Positions 1 through 9,774 of a stretch of 64,000 bases of DNA are shown here, in pieces (position 1 is the stretch's first letter; each line of letters starts with the position of its first letter). Source of the DNA: Terrabacter sp. MAHUQ-38 (GTDB lineage Bacteria; Actinomycetota; Actinomycetes; Actinomycetales; Dermatophilaceae). The translations under genes were made by a program, and so were the position numbers. Under the pieces are notes generated by a model. That model had not been told where the DNA came from, searched no databases, and was given only the letters and a program-made list of their open reading frames with translations. The DNA lies in assembly GCF_014518425.1 (NCBI RefSeq), contig NZ_JACVCU010000005.1, positions 186,678-250,677 on the forward strand, read 5' to 3'.

Positions 1-124
1 GCTCGGAGACCTCCGCGACGAGATCACCGCGGCCATCGAGGAGGAGCTCGCGTCGACGGCATACGCCGCTCCCACCCAGCAGACCCCCAGCACTGTCACC
101 CCCAGCACGAACAAGGAGAACTGA
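1..124 (+). CDS. sufD: 3' end of probable SufD (Fe-S assembly scaffold), partial
   Basis: An open frame enters from the left edge, codes for about 40 residues ending ...PSTNKEN and stops at 122-124, five bases before sufC. The visible part is an amphipathic segment (LGDLRDEITAAIEEELAS) and a Ala/Thr/Pro-rich tail. The helix resembles the end of SufD, where the last helix follows the beta-helix core. Position just upstream of sufC fits the actinobacterial order sufB-sufD-(ferredoxin)-sufC. No diagnostic core is visible, so the identity rests on the tail and the neighbour. Confidence 0.55.
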   Translation, partial: LGDLRDEITAAIEEELASTAYAAPTQQTPSTVTPSTNKEN

Positions 125-129
125 CCCAC

Positions 130-2299
<2,170 letters not shown>

Positions 2300-2300
<1 letters not shown>

Positions 2301-2782
2301 TGGACCTCTACCAAGAGCTCATCCTCGAGCACTCCAAGCGCCCGCACCACGCCGGGCTGCGTGAGCCGTTCGACGCCGAGGTGCACCACATCAACCCGAC
2401 CTGCGGCGACGAGGTGACCCTCCGCGTCGACGTGTCGGGGACCGGCCCCGACGCCGTCGTCACCGACGTGTCCTACCAGGCGCAGGGCTGCTCCATCTCG
2501 GTCGCCAGCTCGTCGGTGCTCGCCGAGGAGGTCATCGGCCGCCCCGTCGGCGAGGCCCTCGAGACGTTCGAGGCCATGCGTGCGATGCTCACCTCCAAGG
2601 GCGCCGTCAAGGGCGACGAGGAGCTCATCGGAGACGGCGTCGCCTTCGCCGGCGTCTCGAAGTACCCGGCGCGCGTCAAGTGCGCGCTGCTCGGCTGGAC
2701 CGCGTTCACCGATGCCCTCGCCCGTGCCGGCGTCGACATCTCCACCACGAGTTCCGCCTCCCCGCAAGGAGTTTCGCCATGA
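2300..2782 (+). CDS. sufU: SufU, zinc-dependent sulfurtransferase
   Basis: NifU N-terminal-like protein that accepts persulfide sulfur from SufS by zinc-ligand swapping. Three conserved cysteines are visible in NPTCGDE, QGCSISVASSS and VKCALLGW, the usual SufU set. At 160 residues it matches the family. Coupled to sufS at the start (TGATG) and overlapping sufT by four bases (ATGA) at the end. Confidence 0.95.
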
Positions 2783-3105
2783 CCCAGACCACGACCCCGC
2801 CCAACGTCGCTGACGTCGAGGAAGCGCTGCGCGACGTCGTCGACCCCGAGCTCGGGATCAACGTCGTCGACCTCGGCCTCGTCTACGGCATCACCGTCGA
2901 CGCGCAGTCCCACGCCGTCATCGACATGACGCTGACGTCGGCGGCGTGCCCGCTCACCGACGTGATCGAGGACCAGACCGCGCAGGCCCTGGAGGGCCTG
3001 GTCACCACGCACCGCATCAACTGGGTGTGGATGCCGCCGTGGGGTCCCGACAAGATCACGGAGGACGGCCGCGAACAGCTGCGCGCCCTCGGGTTCAACC
3101 TCTGA
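2779..3105 (+). CDS. sufT: SufT, MIP18/DUF59 Fe-S assembly protein
   Basis: A 108-residue DUF59 (MIP18) protein, the usual last member of actinobacterial suf operons, implicated in Fe-S protein maturation. Motifs are VVDPELGINVVDLGLVYGI near the start, TSAACPLTDVI with the conserved cysteine, and a C-terminal WMPPWGPDKI. The start was set at 2779, in a four-base ATGA overlap with sufU, because the protein then begins where DUF59 proteins normally do. The exact reaction is not settled for the family. Confidence 0.92.
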   Translation: MTQTTTPPNVADVEEALRDVVDPELGINVVDLGLVYGITVDAQSHAVIDMTLTSAACPLTDVIEDQTAQALEGLVTTHRINWVWMPPWGPDKITEDGREQLRALGFNL

Positions 3106-3131
3106 GCCCGATCCCGCACTCCGGCCCGCCC

Positions 3132-3746
3132 ATGACAACGCGCGTCATCGAGGTCGACCCCGAGCGGTTCGACCGCTGGATGGCCGGGTTCGCCGAGCGC
3201 CATGGCCTCTACGACGCCATCGAGGAGATCACTCCCGGTGGCGTCGTCGTGTCAGCATGTGCTGCGGACGGATCCACTGTGGTGGCAACGCCTTTCACCT
3301 TCGACCCCCTCGGCGTCGTCCTCGTGAGGCGAGGCGGGTATGCCGTCGGGCTCGCGCGCGCCGGCGCGTTCACCGACTCGAAGGTCGGCACCCGGCACGT
3401 GCAGTCGCGCACGGCCGCGGGCGGGTGGTCGCAGCAGCGGTTCGCCCGGAGACGAGGCAAGCAGGCGGACGAGCTCGTCGACGCCGTCGTGGCCCATGCC
3501 CGGCGGGTGCTCCTCGGGGGCGACGAGTCGCCGCGGGCGGCGGACGGCATACCCCGGGGGCTGGTCGTCGGTGGTGACCGCGCGCTCGTGCGCGAGGTGC
3601 TCGCCGCCGGTGCGCTGCGCGCGCTGTCGGGGGCGGCGACGCGCGAGCTCTATGACCTGCCGGACCCCAGGCGCGACGTGCTCGAGACCGCCCTACGGCG
3701 CGGCCGCGCCGTGCGCATCGAGCTCGACGAGGCCGCCGTCAGCTGA
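3132..3746 (+). CDS. acVLRF1-type peptidyl-tRNA hydrolase (Vms1/eRF1-like)
   Basis: A 204-residue protein resembling the actinobacterial Vms1-like release-factor family (acVLRF1), predicted to cleave nascent chains from peptidyl-tRNA on stalled ribosomal complexes. The key visible motif is GGWSQQRFARRRGKQ at about 97-111, a GGxSQQ loop followed by basic residues, equivalent to the catalytic glutamine loop of eRF1/Vms1. It follows sufT by 26 bases on the same strand and probably shares its transcript. Its 3' end overlaps the convergent metallopeptidase gene by eight bases. The role is inferred from family resemblance. Confidence 0.8.
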   Translation: MTTRVIEVDPERFDRWMAGFAERHGLYDAIEEITPGGVVVSACAADGSTVVATPFTFDPLGVVLVRRGGYAVGLARAGAFTDSKVGTRHVQSRTAAGGWSQQRFARRRGKQADELVDAVVAHARRVLLGGDESPRAADGIPRGLVVGGDRALVREVLAAGALRALSGAATRELYDLPDPRRDVLETALRRGRAVRIELDEAAVS

Positions 3747-4701
3747 CGGTGTCGACCCCGAAGGTGTTGCACTGGTTGATGTCACCGGTGCGGTAGCCCT
3801 GGGTGAACCAGTTCATGCGCGCCTCGGCCGAGCCGTGCGTCCAGCTCTCGGGCGTGACCCGACCCTGCATCTTCTCCTGGATGCGGTCGTCGCCCACGGC
3901 GGCCGCAGCCGAGAGGGCGGACCGGATGTCGTCCTCGGTGATCTGCTTGAGCAGGGGCGTGCCGCTCGCGTCGGTCGTCTCCGTCGCGTGCTTGACCCAC
4001 GTGCCGGCGAGGCAGTCGGCCATCAGCTCGATGCGGACGGCGCCGGAGTTGGGTCCCTGCGGGTCCTGCTGCGCGCGGTTCAGGACGCCGAGGAGGTTCT
4101 GGATGTGGTGCCCGTACTCGTGCGCGATGACGTACTCCTTGGCCAGCTGGCCGCCGTCAGCACCGAACTTGCTCTGGAGCTCCTGGAAGAAGCTCGCGTC
4201 GACGTAGACCTTGGAGTCCAGCGGGCAGTAGAACGGGCCGACCTGCGAGTTGGCCGTGCCGCAGCCGGACTGGGTCTGGCCCTGGTAGACGACCGTCTTG
4301 GCCATCTCGTAGTTCATCTGGTACTTCGGCAGCGTCTTCTCCCAGTAGTCCTGGACGCTGTTGACCGTGGCGATGACGAGGCACACGTCGTTCTTGTTGG
4401 CGTCGGCGCCGGTCTTGCACTGGGAGAAGTCGCCCTGGTCCACCTGACCGGCCGCACCGACCTGGTCGGGCTCGAGCTGCTGCGACGGCAGGCCGCCGCT
4501 CGAGCTGCCTGAGTCTCCGCCGCCGAGGATGTTCCCGCCACCGAAGATGAGCATGAGCACGAGCAGGATGAGGCCTCCGATCCCGCCGCCGACCTGGATG
4601 CCGCCGGGGAAGCCACCGCCGCCGCCCCCACCGCCGAAGCCGCCGCTGCCACCGCTCTCGACCTGGGAGGTGTCGAGCTGGGCATTGTCGTTGAAGCTCA
4701 T
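3739..4701 (-). CDS. Neutral zinc metallopeptidase, YpfJ/KPN_02809 type, membrane anchored
   Basis: A 320-residue protein. A glycine-rich cytosolic start is followed by one membrane helix (about 40-58) and a zincin domain with HEYGHH (H194, E195, H198). The ending SWTHGSAEARMNWFTQGYRTG and several cysteines in the ectodomain match the putative neutral zinc metallopeptidase family (PF04228). The substrate is unknown. ATG at 4701 has an AGGAG ribosome site about eight bases upstream and a -10-like TAGGCT about 50 bases upstream, so this mRNA has a leader. Confidence 0.88.
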   Translation of the reverse strand: MSFNDNAQLDTSQVESGGSGGFGGGGGGGGFPGGIQVGGGIGGLILLVLMLIFGGGNILGGGDSGSSSGGLPSQQLEPDQVGAAGQVDQGDFSQCKTGADANKNDVCLVIATVNSVQDYWEKTLPKYQMNYEMAKTVVYQGQTQSGCGTANSQVGPFYCPLDSKVYVDASFFQELQSKFGADGGQLAKEYVIAHEYGHHIQNLLGVLNRAQQDPQGPNSGAVRIELMADCLAGTWVKHATETTDASGTPLLKQITEDDIRSALSAAAAVGDDRIQEKMQGRVTPESWTHGSAEARMNWFTQGYRTGDINQCNTFGVDTVS

Positions 4702-4751
4702 GTCACCGCTCCTGGGACTCGGGGCCGGGAACGCCCCGGTCCGGTGTGGTC

Positions 4752-4757
4752 AGCCTA
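4752..4757 (-). promoter_or_regulatory. Candidate -10 for the zinc metallopeptidase
   Basis: TAGGCT read on the minus strand, about 50 bases before the ATG at 4701. The implied leader of roughly 40 bases contains the AGGAG ribosome site. No clear -35. Confidence 0.4.
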
Positions 4758-4806
4758 GTGCGCGGGACCGCGTGGCCGGCTGCTGCCCGGTGCGGCAGCG
4801 TCGGTG

Positions 4807-5799
4807 TCATACCCGTTCGAGCGCGCGTGTCCCGCGCCGTGTCGTGGAGGTGGGATGGGCGGCATCGAGCAGTCGGTGGCCCTGCTCAGCCACTGCCTCG
4901 CGCAGCTCGTCCGAGCCGAGGACCTCGAACGGGAGCGGCGAGGACGCGAGCTGTCGGGCGTACCACTCCGGGTTGTCGGTGGTAGCCCGCAGCCGTATGC
5001 CGCCCGGGACCTCCTCGAGGTGGCCGAGGCTGCGCGGCAGCCAGCGTTGCGCGTCCTCGAGTTCGGTGCGGATCATGACGTCGACGTCGTGCCGCCACCC
5101 CTGCGAGAGGTGGTCCTCGAGCACGCGCAGGGCGTCGAGGTCGGCCTGAGGAGTGAACGTCGCCGACGAGGTGAAGACGGAGACGACGCGGTCGACGCGG
5201 AGGGCCCGCACGGCCTGACTGCGGTGCGACCAGCACAGCAGGTACCAGCGGCTGTGCCGGAGCACCACGGCCCACGGGTCGACCTCCATCGGGCGCTCCG
5301 TGTCGGGGCCGCGCCGGTAGACGAGGTGGACGCGGCGCGTCGCCGTGCAGGCCTCGACGAGCTGCGCCGTCACCGACGGGTCGACGCGGCGGCTCTCCTG
5401 AGGCGGCAGTCCTGAGGTCCGGCGGACCCTGCGCACCGGCTCGGCGACCGGTTGCGGCAGAACCCTCAGGATCTTCGACAGTGCCGCGCCGACGAGCTCG
5501 GTCGGGTCGGCCGCGTCGCGGTGCCCCTCGAGCACGGCCATGACGAGACCGAGCGCCTCGGCAGCCGTGAACATCAGGGGAGGGAGGCGCAGCCCGCGCC
5601 CGACCCGGTAGCCGCCCTGGGGTCCGGTCATCGAGTCGATGGGGAGGTCGGCCTCGCGGAGGATCGCGACGTAGCGTCGCGCGGCCCGCTCGGTCACGCC
5701 GAGGTGCTCGCCGAGTCGTTGGGCCGTGATGCCGGGACTGGCCTGGATCGCCTCGAGCGCGAGGAGCGCTCGCGCTGTGGGGCTAGTGTCGTGCCGCAT
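4807..5799 (-). CDS. WYL-domain transcriptional regulator
   Basis: A 330-residue DNA-binding regulator: winged HTH of the HTH_11 kind (about 8-60, ITAQRLGEHLGVTERAARRY), then a WYL domain (about 140-215, with WAVVLRHSRWYLLCWSHRS) and a C-terminal WCX-like region. WYL proteins sense small ligands or nucleic acid. The target here is not evident. The start was placed at ATG 5799, which has GGAGG about 12 bases upstream; an in-frame ATG four codons earlier would sit against that site. No divergent partner gene is visible. Confidence 0.88.
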   Translation of the reverse strand: MRHDTSPTARALLALEAIQASPGITAQRLGEHLGVTERAARRYVAILREADLPIDSMTGPQGGYRVGRGLRLPPLMFTAAEALGLVMAVLEGHRDAADPTELVGAALSKILRVLPQPVAEPVRRVRRTSGLPPQESRRVDPSVTAQLVEACTATRRVHLVYRRGPDTERPMEVDPWAVVLRHSRWYLLCWSHRSQAVRALRVDRVVSVFTSSATFTPQADLDALRVLEDHLSQGWRHDVDVMIRTELEDAQRWLPRSLGHLEEVPGGIRLRATTDNPEWYARQLASSPLPFEVLGSDELREAVAEQGHRLLDAAHPTSTTRRGTRALERV

Positions 5800-6114
5800 G
5801 CAGTTGCCCATCCCTCCCGGACGTGGATCGTCCGCAACGACCGTAGCGCGGCCCGGATGCTGGCGGGCCGGACTACTCGGGAGCGACCTCGAGCAAGGCA
5901 CCGTGGCCCGACACGAAGAGCAACGATCCAGCCTGGGTGGCCGGCACCTACGAGCCGGCCGGCACCTTCGGCGTCGGTAGACAGGTCCGAGCCGGACCAC
6001 AGCAGCCTCGGCAGCCATCCTCGACAGCCTCGAAGGCCGCGTCCGGTCGCCCGTCGGCGAGAAACGTTGCGGGCTGGACCTACTCCGAGAATGCGCCCAG
6101 CCCGCACCGCGTCG
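5800..6114. other. 315-base stretch without a supported gene
   Basis: Between the WYL regulator start and the end of the secreted-protein gene. Open frames here lack ribosome sites or family resemblance. It contains two copies of GGCCGGCACCT (near 5940 and 5958) and, at its right end, the hairpin 6068-6106. No other structure is apparent. Confidence 0.5.
6068..6106 (-). terminator. Hairpin after the small secreted-protein gene
   Basis: Perfect ten-base inverted repeat TGCGGGCTGG / CCAGCCCGCA with a 19-base loop. It begins nine bases past the stop of the minus-strand gene and is followed on that strand by a short T-rich run (CGTTTCTC). A plausible intrinsic terminator. Confidence 0.5.
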
Positions 6115-6396
6115 CTAGCAGTTCGTCGCAGGGTTGTCGTCCACGGACGCCAGAACCTGACCGAGCTCTCCGGGACCGGAGAGCCCGAAGAGCCGGGCGA
6201 CGTTGCCGATGCCCAGCCGGGGCTCGTCGAAAGAGCTCGCGTGGGAACCGAGCCCACCTTCGGTGGTGGCTGCCTGGGACGAGACGACGCCCCAGCAGTT
6301 GCTCCCGCTCGAGGCCGAGGCCTGGGCGGGGGACGTGAGGGCCATGGTGGCTGCCATGGCCAGGGCGCCGGCAATGCTGACCGTTCGGATTCGCAT
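6115..6396 (-). CDS. Small secreted protein, 93 residues
   Basis: ATG at 6396 has a strong AGGAGG ribosome site five bases upstream. The product starts MRIRTVSIAGALAMAATMAL, a typical Sec signal peptide, with likely cleavage after AQA (about residue 26). The mature part is about 67 residues, Gly/Ser-rich, with one Cys near its start (SNCWG) and one as the final residue (DNPATNC*), which could pair in a disulfide. I do not recognise a family. It is divergent from the ECF sigma-factor gene 224 bases away, so it may be a target or signal of that system; this is only positional inference. Confidence 0.72.
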   Translation of the reverse strand: MRIRTVSIAGALAMAATMALTSPAQASASSGSNCWGVVSSQAATTEGGLGSHASSFDEPRLGIGNVARLFGLSGPGELGQVLASVDDNPATNC

Positions 6397-6452
6397 GTGA
6401 ACCTCCTGAGGGACGGCGGTCGAGGTGGCCGCCATCTGGGTGTTCGAGACCA

Positions 6453-6480
6453 GCACCAGATCGGATGCCTCAGCTGGTGC
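6453..6480. promoter_or_regulatory. Inverted repeat between secreted-protein and sigma-factor genes
   Basis: GCACCAG and CTGGTGC, seven bases each, 14 bases apart, in the divergent intergenic region. Could be a regulator site; there is no direct support. Confidence 0.2.
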
Positions 6481-6607
6481 ACGTCCTCGGACCCACGCTA
6501 CGGCGGTCCACCTGATGGCGACTGAGCTTTGGACGACGCGTGGGGCCGCATCGCCGCCGGAGCTGCAAGAAAGACGCAAGTCGGTCACACGCGGGACACG
6601 GCAGGTC

Positions 6608-6613
6608 CACACT
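6608..6613 (+). promoter_or_regulatory. Weak -10-like hexamer before the ECF sigma gene
   Basis: CACACT ends six bases before the GTG at 6620, the same spacing as the leaderless promoters elsewhere in the window. The match to TANNNT is imperfect. Confidence 0.25.
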
Positions 6614-6619
6614 GAACCC

Positions 6620-7192
6620 GTGATCGGCGCGGAGTTCGACATCGTCCTCGCTGGCGCACGAAAAGGGGACGAGGTCGCGTTCGCACGGTTGTGGCGCGAC
6701 CTCAACCCGTCATTGCTGCGCTACCTGGGTCTTGGGGGAGACGCCGCTGAGGAGGTGGCCGCGGAGACGTGGCTGACCGTAGTCAGGGGACTGGGCACCT
6801 TCCGGGGTGACGAGTCTGCTTGGCGTGCCTGGGTTTTCACGACCGCTCGTCGCCGTGCCGTCGACGCGGCGAGACGCCGGAACCGCGATGTGAGGTTCGG
6901 CATTCGGTCGGCCGAGTGGGTGATACAAGTGGCACCCGACTGCGCCGACCTGGTCGTCGACGCCGACACCACGGAGGCCGCGATCCAGGTCGTGCGGCGG
7001 CTACCTCCGCTGCAAGCCGAGGTCGTGCTCCTGCGCGTGGTTGCCGGGCTGTCGGTCCACGAGGTCGCCGACGTGCTCGGTCGTACGCCGGGTGCCGTCC
7101 GTGTCGCCGCACACCGCGGGCTGCGCGGGCTCGCGGCGCTGGTGGCCGAGACGGGTGTAACGCCGGGCGACGCCCGAGCGCTTCGTCACTGA
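6620..7192 (+). CDS. ECF-family RNA polymerase sigma factor
   Basis: About 190 residues with the two ECF domains. Sigma-2 runs about 8-75 (FARLWRDLNPSLLRYLGLGG, DAAEEVAAETWLTVVRGL, WVFTTARRRAVDAARR). Sigma-4 runs about 125-175 (LPPLQAEVVLLRVVAGLSVH, VADVLGRTPGAVRVAAHRGL). It would direct polymerase to a dedicated promoter set. GTG 6620 gives the normal ECF N-terminus; an ATG 35 codons upstream would add an atypical extension. The next gene begins two bases after its stop and is probably the regulator of this sigma factor. Confidence 0.88.
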   Translation: MIGAEFDIVLAGARKGDEVAFARLWRDLNPSLLRYLGLGGDAAEEVAAETWLTVVRGLGTFRGDESAWRAWVFTTARRRAVDAARRRNRDVRFGIRSAEWVIQVAPDCADLVVDADTTEAAIQVVRRLPPLQAEVVLLRVVAGLSVHEVADVLGRTPGAVRVAAHRGLRGLAALVAETGVTPGDARALRH

Positions 7193-7193
7193 C

Positions 7194-8090
7194 ATGAGCA
7201 GACTCTGGCCGAACGACTGGAACCGGTGGCGCGCGGGTGACGCCGGCCGGCCCCTATCGGGCACGCACCCGGGCGAGCCGGGGAGCGACCCGATGCTCAG
7301 CCCCGCGATCGCCCAGGTGATCGGGCAGCTGACCGCCGGGCCGACGGACCACGAGCTCGACGGTCTCGCAGCTGCACTGGCGGCGTTCCGCGCCCATGTC
7401 GTGCCCAGCCCAACACCACCCCGGAGGCGCACGATGTTCTCGATGCTCGCAGGCGCAAAGATCGGAGCGACCCTCGGCGGAGTTGCCGCCGGGCTCGGCG
7501 GTGTCGCCACTGTGGTGCTCATCTCGGCCAACGTGCCCAGTGGAACCGAGCCGCCCACGGCTCCCGCGCAGTCCCGCCCCGCCGTCGTCGGCACGTCGAC
7601 GGCCGGCACGCCCCAGGGACCAGACGCGAACGGGCCGGCCAAGCACGGACTGTGCACGGCTTGGAAGGCGAGGGCCGGCGGCCCCGGCAACTCGGAGAAG
7701 TCCGTCGCCTTCACGAACCTCGCCAAGGCGGCCGGGGGCGCGAGCAAGATCGCCGCCTTCTGCGCCGACGTTGCGGCGCCGGGAGCCAAGGGCGGGTCAG
7801 CTGGTCAGGGCAACGGCAAGGCTGGGGACAAGCAGACCGGCAAACCCACCGGCAAGCCGACCGACAAGCCCACGGGGAAACCGACCGGCAAGGCCACTCA
7901 GAAGCCGGATGACGAAGACTCCGCCAAGCCCACGGTAAAGCCCACGGTCACGCCTACCGTCAAGCCGACCGAAGAGCCCACCGGCAAGCCTTCGGTCACC
8001 TCCCAGGCCACGCCGTCCCTTCCTGCGACCGGGACGCCCACGCCCACCGTCACCGGGTCGACCGGGCCGAGCTCGTCAAGCACGAGCTGA
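7194..8090 (+). CDS. Membrane protein, probable partner of the ECF sigma factor, with Lys-Pro-Thr tail
   Basis: A 298-residue single-pass protein: soluble N-terminal part (1-80), one helix (about 84-112, GATLGGVAAGLGGVATVVLI), then an external part. The external part has two cysteines (KHGLCTAWKA and IAAFCADV) and a long low-complexity tail of TGKPT/TDKPT/TVKPT repeats from about residue 214. It lacks an obvious zinc anti-sigma motif, so the anti-sigma role is inferred from topology and from starting two bases after the sigma gene. The tail may span the wall. I know this layout from actinobacterial sigma neighbours but cannot name a family. Confidence 0.7.
   Translation: MSRLWPNDWNRWRAGDAGRPLSGTHPGEPGSDPMLSPAIAQVIGQLTAGPTDHELDGLAAALAAFRAHVVPSPTPPRRRTMFSMLAGAKIGATLGGVAAGLGGVATVVLISANVPSGTEPPTAPAQSRPAVVGTSTAGTPQGPDANGPAKHGLCTAWKARAGGPGNSEKSVAFTNLAKAAGGASKIAAFCADVAAPGAKGGSAGQGNGKAGDKQTGKPTGKPTDKPTGKPTGKATQKPDDEDSAKPTVKPTVTPTVKPTEEPTGKPSVTSQATPSLPATGTPTPTVTGSTGPSSSSTS
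7834..7990 (+). repeat. Coding repeat for a Lys-Pro-Thr tail
   Basis: Imperfect tandem units of about 12-15 bases (ACCGGCAAACCC-like) encode TGKP/TDKP/TVKP. Such repeats vary in length by slippage. Confidence 0.7.
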
Positions 8091-8173
8091 CGCGACCACG
8101 AGAAAGCTGCCGCCATGGCCGGTATGCCATCCGTCCCCGCCCACGTAGCGCCGGTGGAGACGAGAATGGTCGG

Positions 8174-8524
8174 GTGCGGATCGAGCTCACCCTGGACTGT
8201 TGTGACCTGGAACGAACTGCAACGTTCTGGCGGGCCGCCCTCGCCCTCGATGTCGACGGTGAGTTCGACGGGCGCTTCATCGCGTTGAGTGGTCAGGGCG
8301 TCACTCTCACCCTGCAGCGCGTCCCCGAGGGCAAGACGGTGAAGAACCGCATGCATCTCGACCTGCTCGTCGACCACCTTCTCGAGGAGGTCCATCGCCT
8401 GGAACAGCTCGGGGCGACACGTGTCACCCCGGTCGCCCGTGAGGAGTTCGGTCAGGCGTGGTTCGTGCTCGCGGACCCCGACGGGAACGAGTTCTGTGTC
8501 GCGCGAGAACCGACTCGGACCTGA
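8174..8524 (+). CDS. VOC (glyoxalase-like) superfamily protein
   Basis: A 116-residue protein starting at GTG. The beginning (MRIELTLDCCDLERTATFWR) and the ending WFVLADPDGNEFCVARE are typical of small glyoxalase/bleomycin-resistance-like VOC domains. No substrate can be inferred. A GAGAAT sequence ends six bases before the GTG and may be a leaderless -10. It lies 68 bases before the DUF1704 peptidase gene on the same strand. Confidence 0.82.
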   Translation: MRIELTLDCCDLERTATFWRAALALDVDGEFDGRFIALSGQGVTLTLQRVPEGKTVKNRMHLDLLVDHLLEEVHRLEQLGATRVTPVAREEFGQAWFVLADPDGNEFCVAREPTRT

Positions 8525-8592
8525 CTGGTCGGGGACGTTCGGGCGCACAGAGACAGGAAGGCTTCTCGAGGGCGGCTGGGTATGTCCCACGC

Positions 8593-9774
8593 GTGCCATC
8601 ACCAACCGAGCAGCTCGCGCCCGCGCTGAGTGTCGATGCCCGGCTGACCGAGATCGAGCGCAGCGTCGACCTGCTGCTCAACCTCACGCCGGTCAACGCA
8701 GCAGAGGCCTGGACGGACTTCGAACGCAGTGACTTCGGGACGGCCCCCACGCTGCGGCTGAGACCGCTGGAGTTCGAGCCGGACCTGGTGCGACGTGAGC
8801 TCTACAGCCTCGAGATCGAGAACGTCACCGACCCAGCGCTGCACACCCTCTTCCGGGCGAAGCGCGACGAGATAGCGCGACAGGTGACCGCGTTGGAGGA
8901 TCGCGACACGTCACGGTTCGTGTACGGGTCGCTGCAGCTCTACGGAGGGATCACCCCGTCCCTGTCGTCCGCTGCGGAGGACCTGCTCTCGACCATCCCC
9001 GCCAGAGCACCCAGCACCCAGAGCGTCACGGCCGGGGCATTCGCGGAGGCGGCCCGTGGGGAGTTCGATCGCTACCGTGCCGTGTATCGAGACTTCCCGG
9101 TTCACATCGAGGTGCGCGACGACATCTCCGACCTCATGGTGTCGTTCGGCCGGCTGCTCATCCCCGAAGCCGCTGCTTTCAGGGCGGACCGCGTCGAGCC
9201 CCTGCTGCATCACGAGATCGGCACCCACGTCGTCACCTACCAGAACGGCGCCCGACAACCACTGTCGTTGCTGACGATCGGACTGCCCGGCTACGACGAG
9301 ACCCAGGAGGGCCTTGCCGTGCTCGCCGAGTACCTGACCGGTGGGTTGGACCCGCGGCGTCTGCGAGTCCTCGCGGCAAGGGTCGTCGCCATTCGCAAGA
9401 TGCTCGACGGCGCCGAGTTCCGGGAGATCTTCGAGTCGTTGCGGGGCGACTACGGGATGCCGACGAGGACCGCATGGTCCATCACCATCCGGGTCGTCGT
9501 CGGGGGCGGGTCCGTGAAGGACGCGATCTACCTCCGCGGCATCACGCACCTGCTCGAAGCCCTCGCTGAGGGCAGCAGTCTCGACGTCCTCTTCGTCGGC
9601 AAGCTCGCGTTGGACCACGTCCCGCTGATCCAGGATCTCCTCGAGCGCGGGGTGCTCGAAGCGCCGTGGGTCCGGCCACGCTGGCTGGACGTGCCCGGAG
9701 CCCAGGAACGCCTGGACAGGCTGCGCGCGGGCGCGGCTGTCACGGACCTGTACGACGGGGCTGTGTCGCCATGA
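8593..9774 (+). CDS. DUF1704 / QEGLA-motif zinc carboxypeptidase (MATCAP-like)
   Basis: A 393-residue protein of the family annotated in bacteria as flavohemoglobin expression-modulating QEGLA motif protein (DUF1704). It has HEIGTH (H207, E208, H212), the HExxxH zinc motif, followed by TQEGLAVLAEYLTGG (QEGLA 238-242), whose glutamate would be the third ligand. The vertebrate tubulin tyrosine carboxypeptidase MATCAP belongs to this family. The bacterial substrate is unknown. GTG 8593 was chosen as the start giving a normal N-terminus; ribosome-site support is weak. Its TGA overlaps the next ATG by four bases (ATGA), so it is translated together with an ATP-grasp ligase. Confidence 0.82.
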   Translation: MPSPTEQLAPALSVDARLTEIERSVDLLLNLTPVNAAEAWTDFERSDFGTAPTLRLRPLEFEPDLVRRELYSLEIENVTDPALHTLFRAKRDEIARQVTALEDRDTSRFVYGSLQLYGGITPSLSSAAEDLLSTIPARAPSTQSVTAGAFAEAARGEFDRYRAVYRDFPVHIEVRDDISDLMVSFGRLLIPEAAAFRADRVEPLLHHEIGTHVVTYQNGARQPLSLLTIGLPGYDETQEGLAVLAEYLTGGLDPRRLRVLAARVVAIRKMLDGAEFREIFESLRGDYGMPTRTAWSITIRVVVGGGSVKDAIYLRGITHLLEALAEGSSLDVLFVGKLALDHVPLIQDLLERGVLEAPWVRPRWLDVPGAQERLDRLRAGAAVTDLYDGAVSP

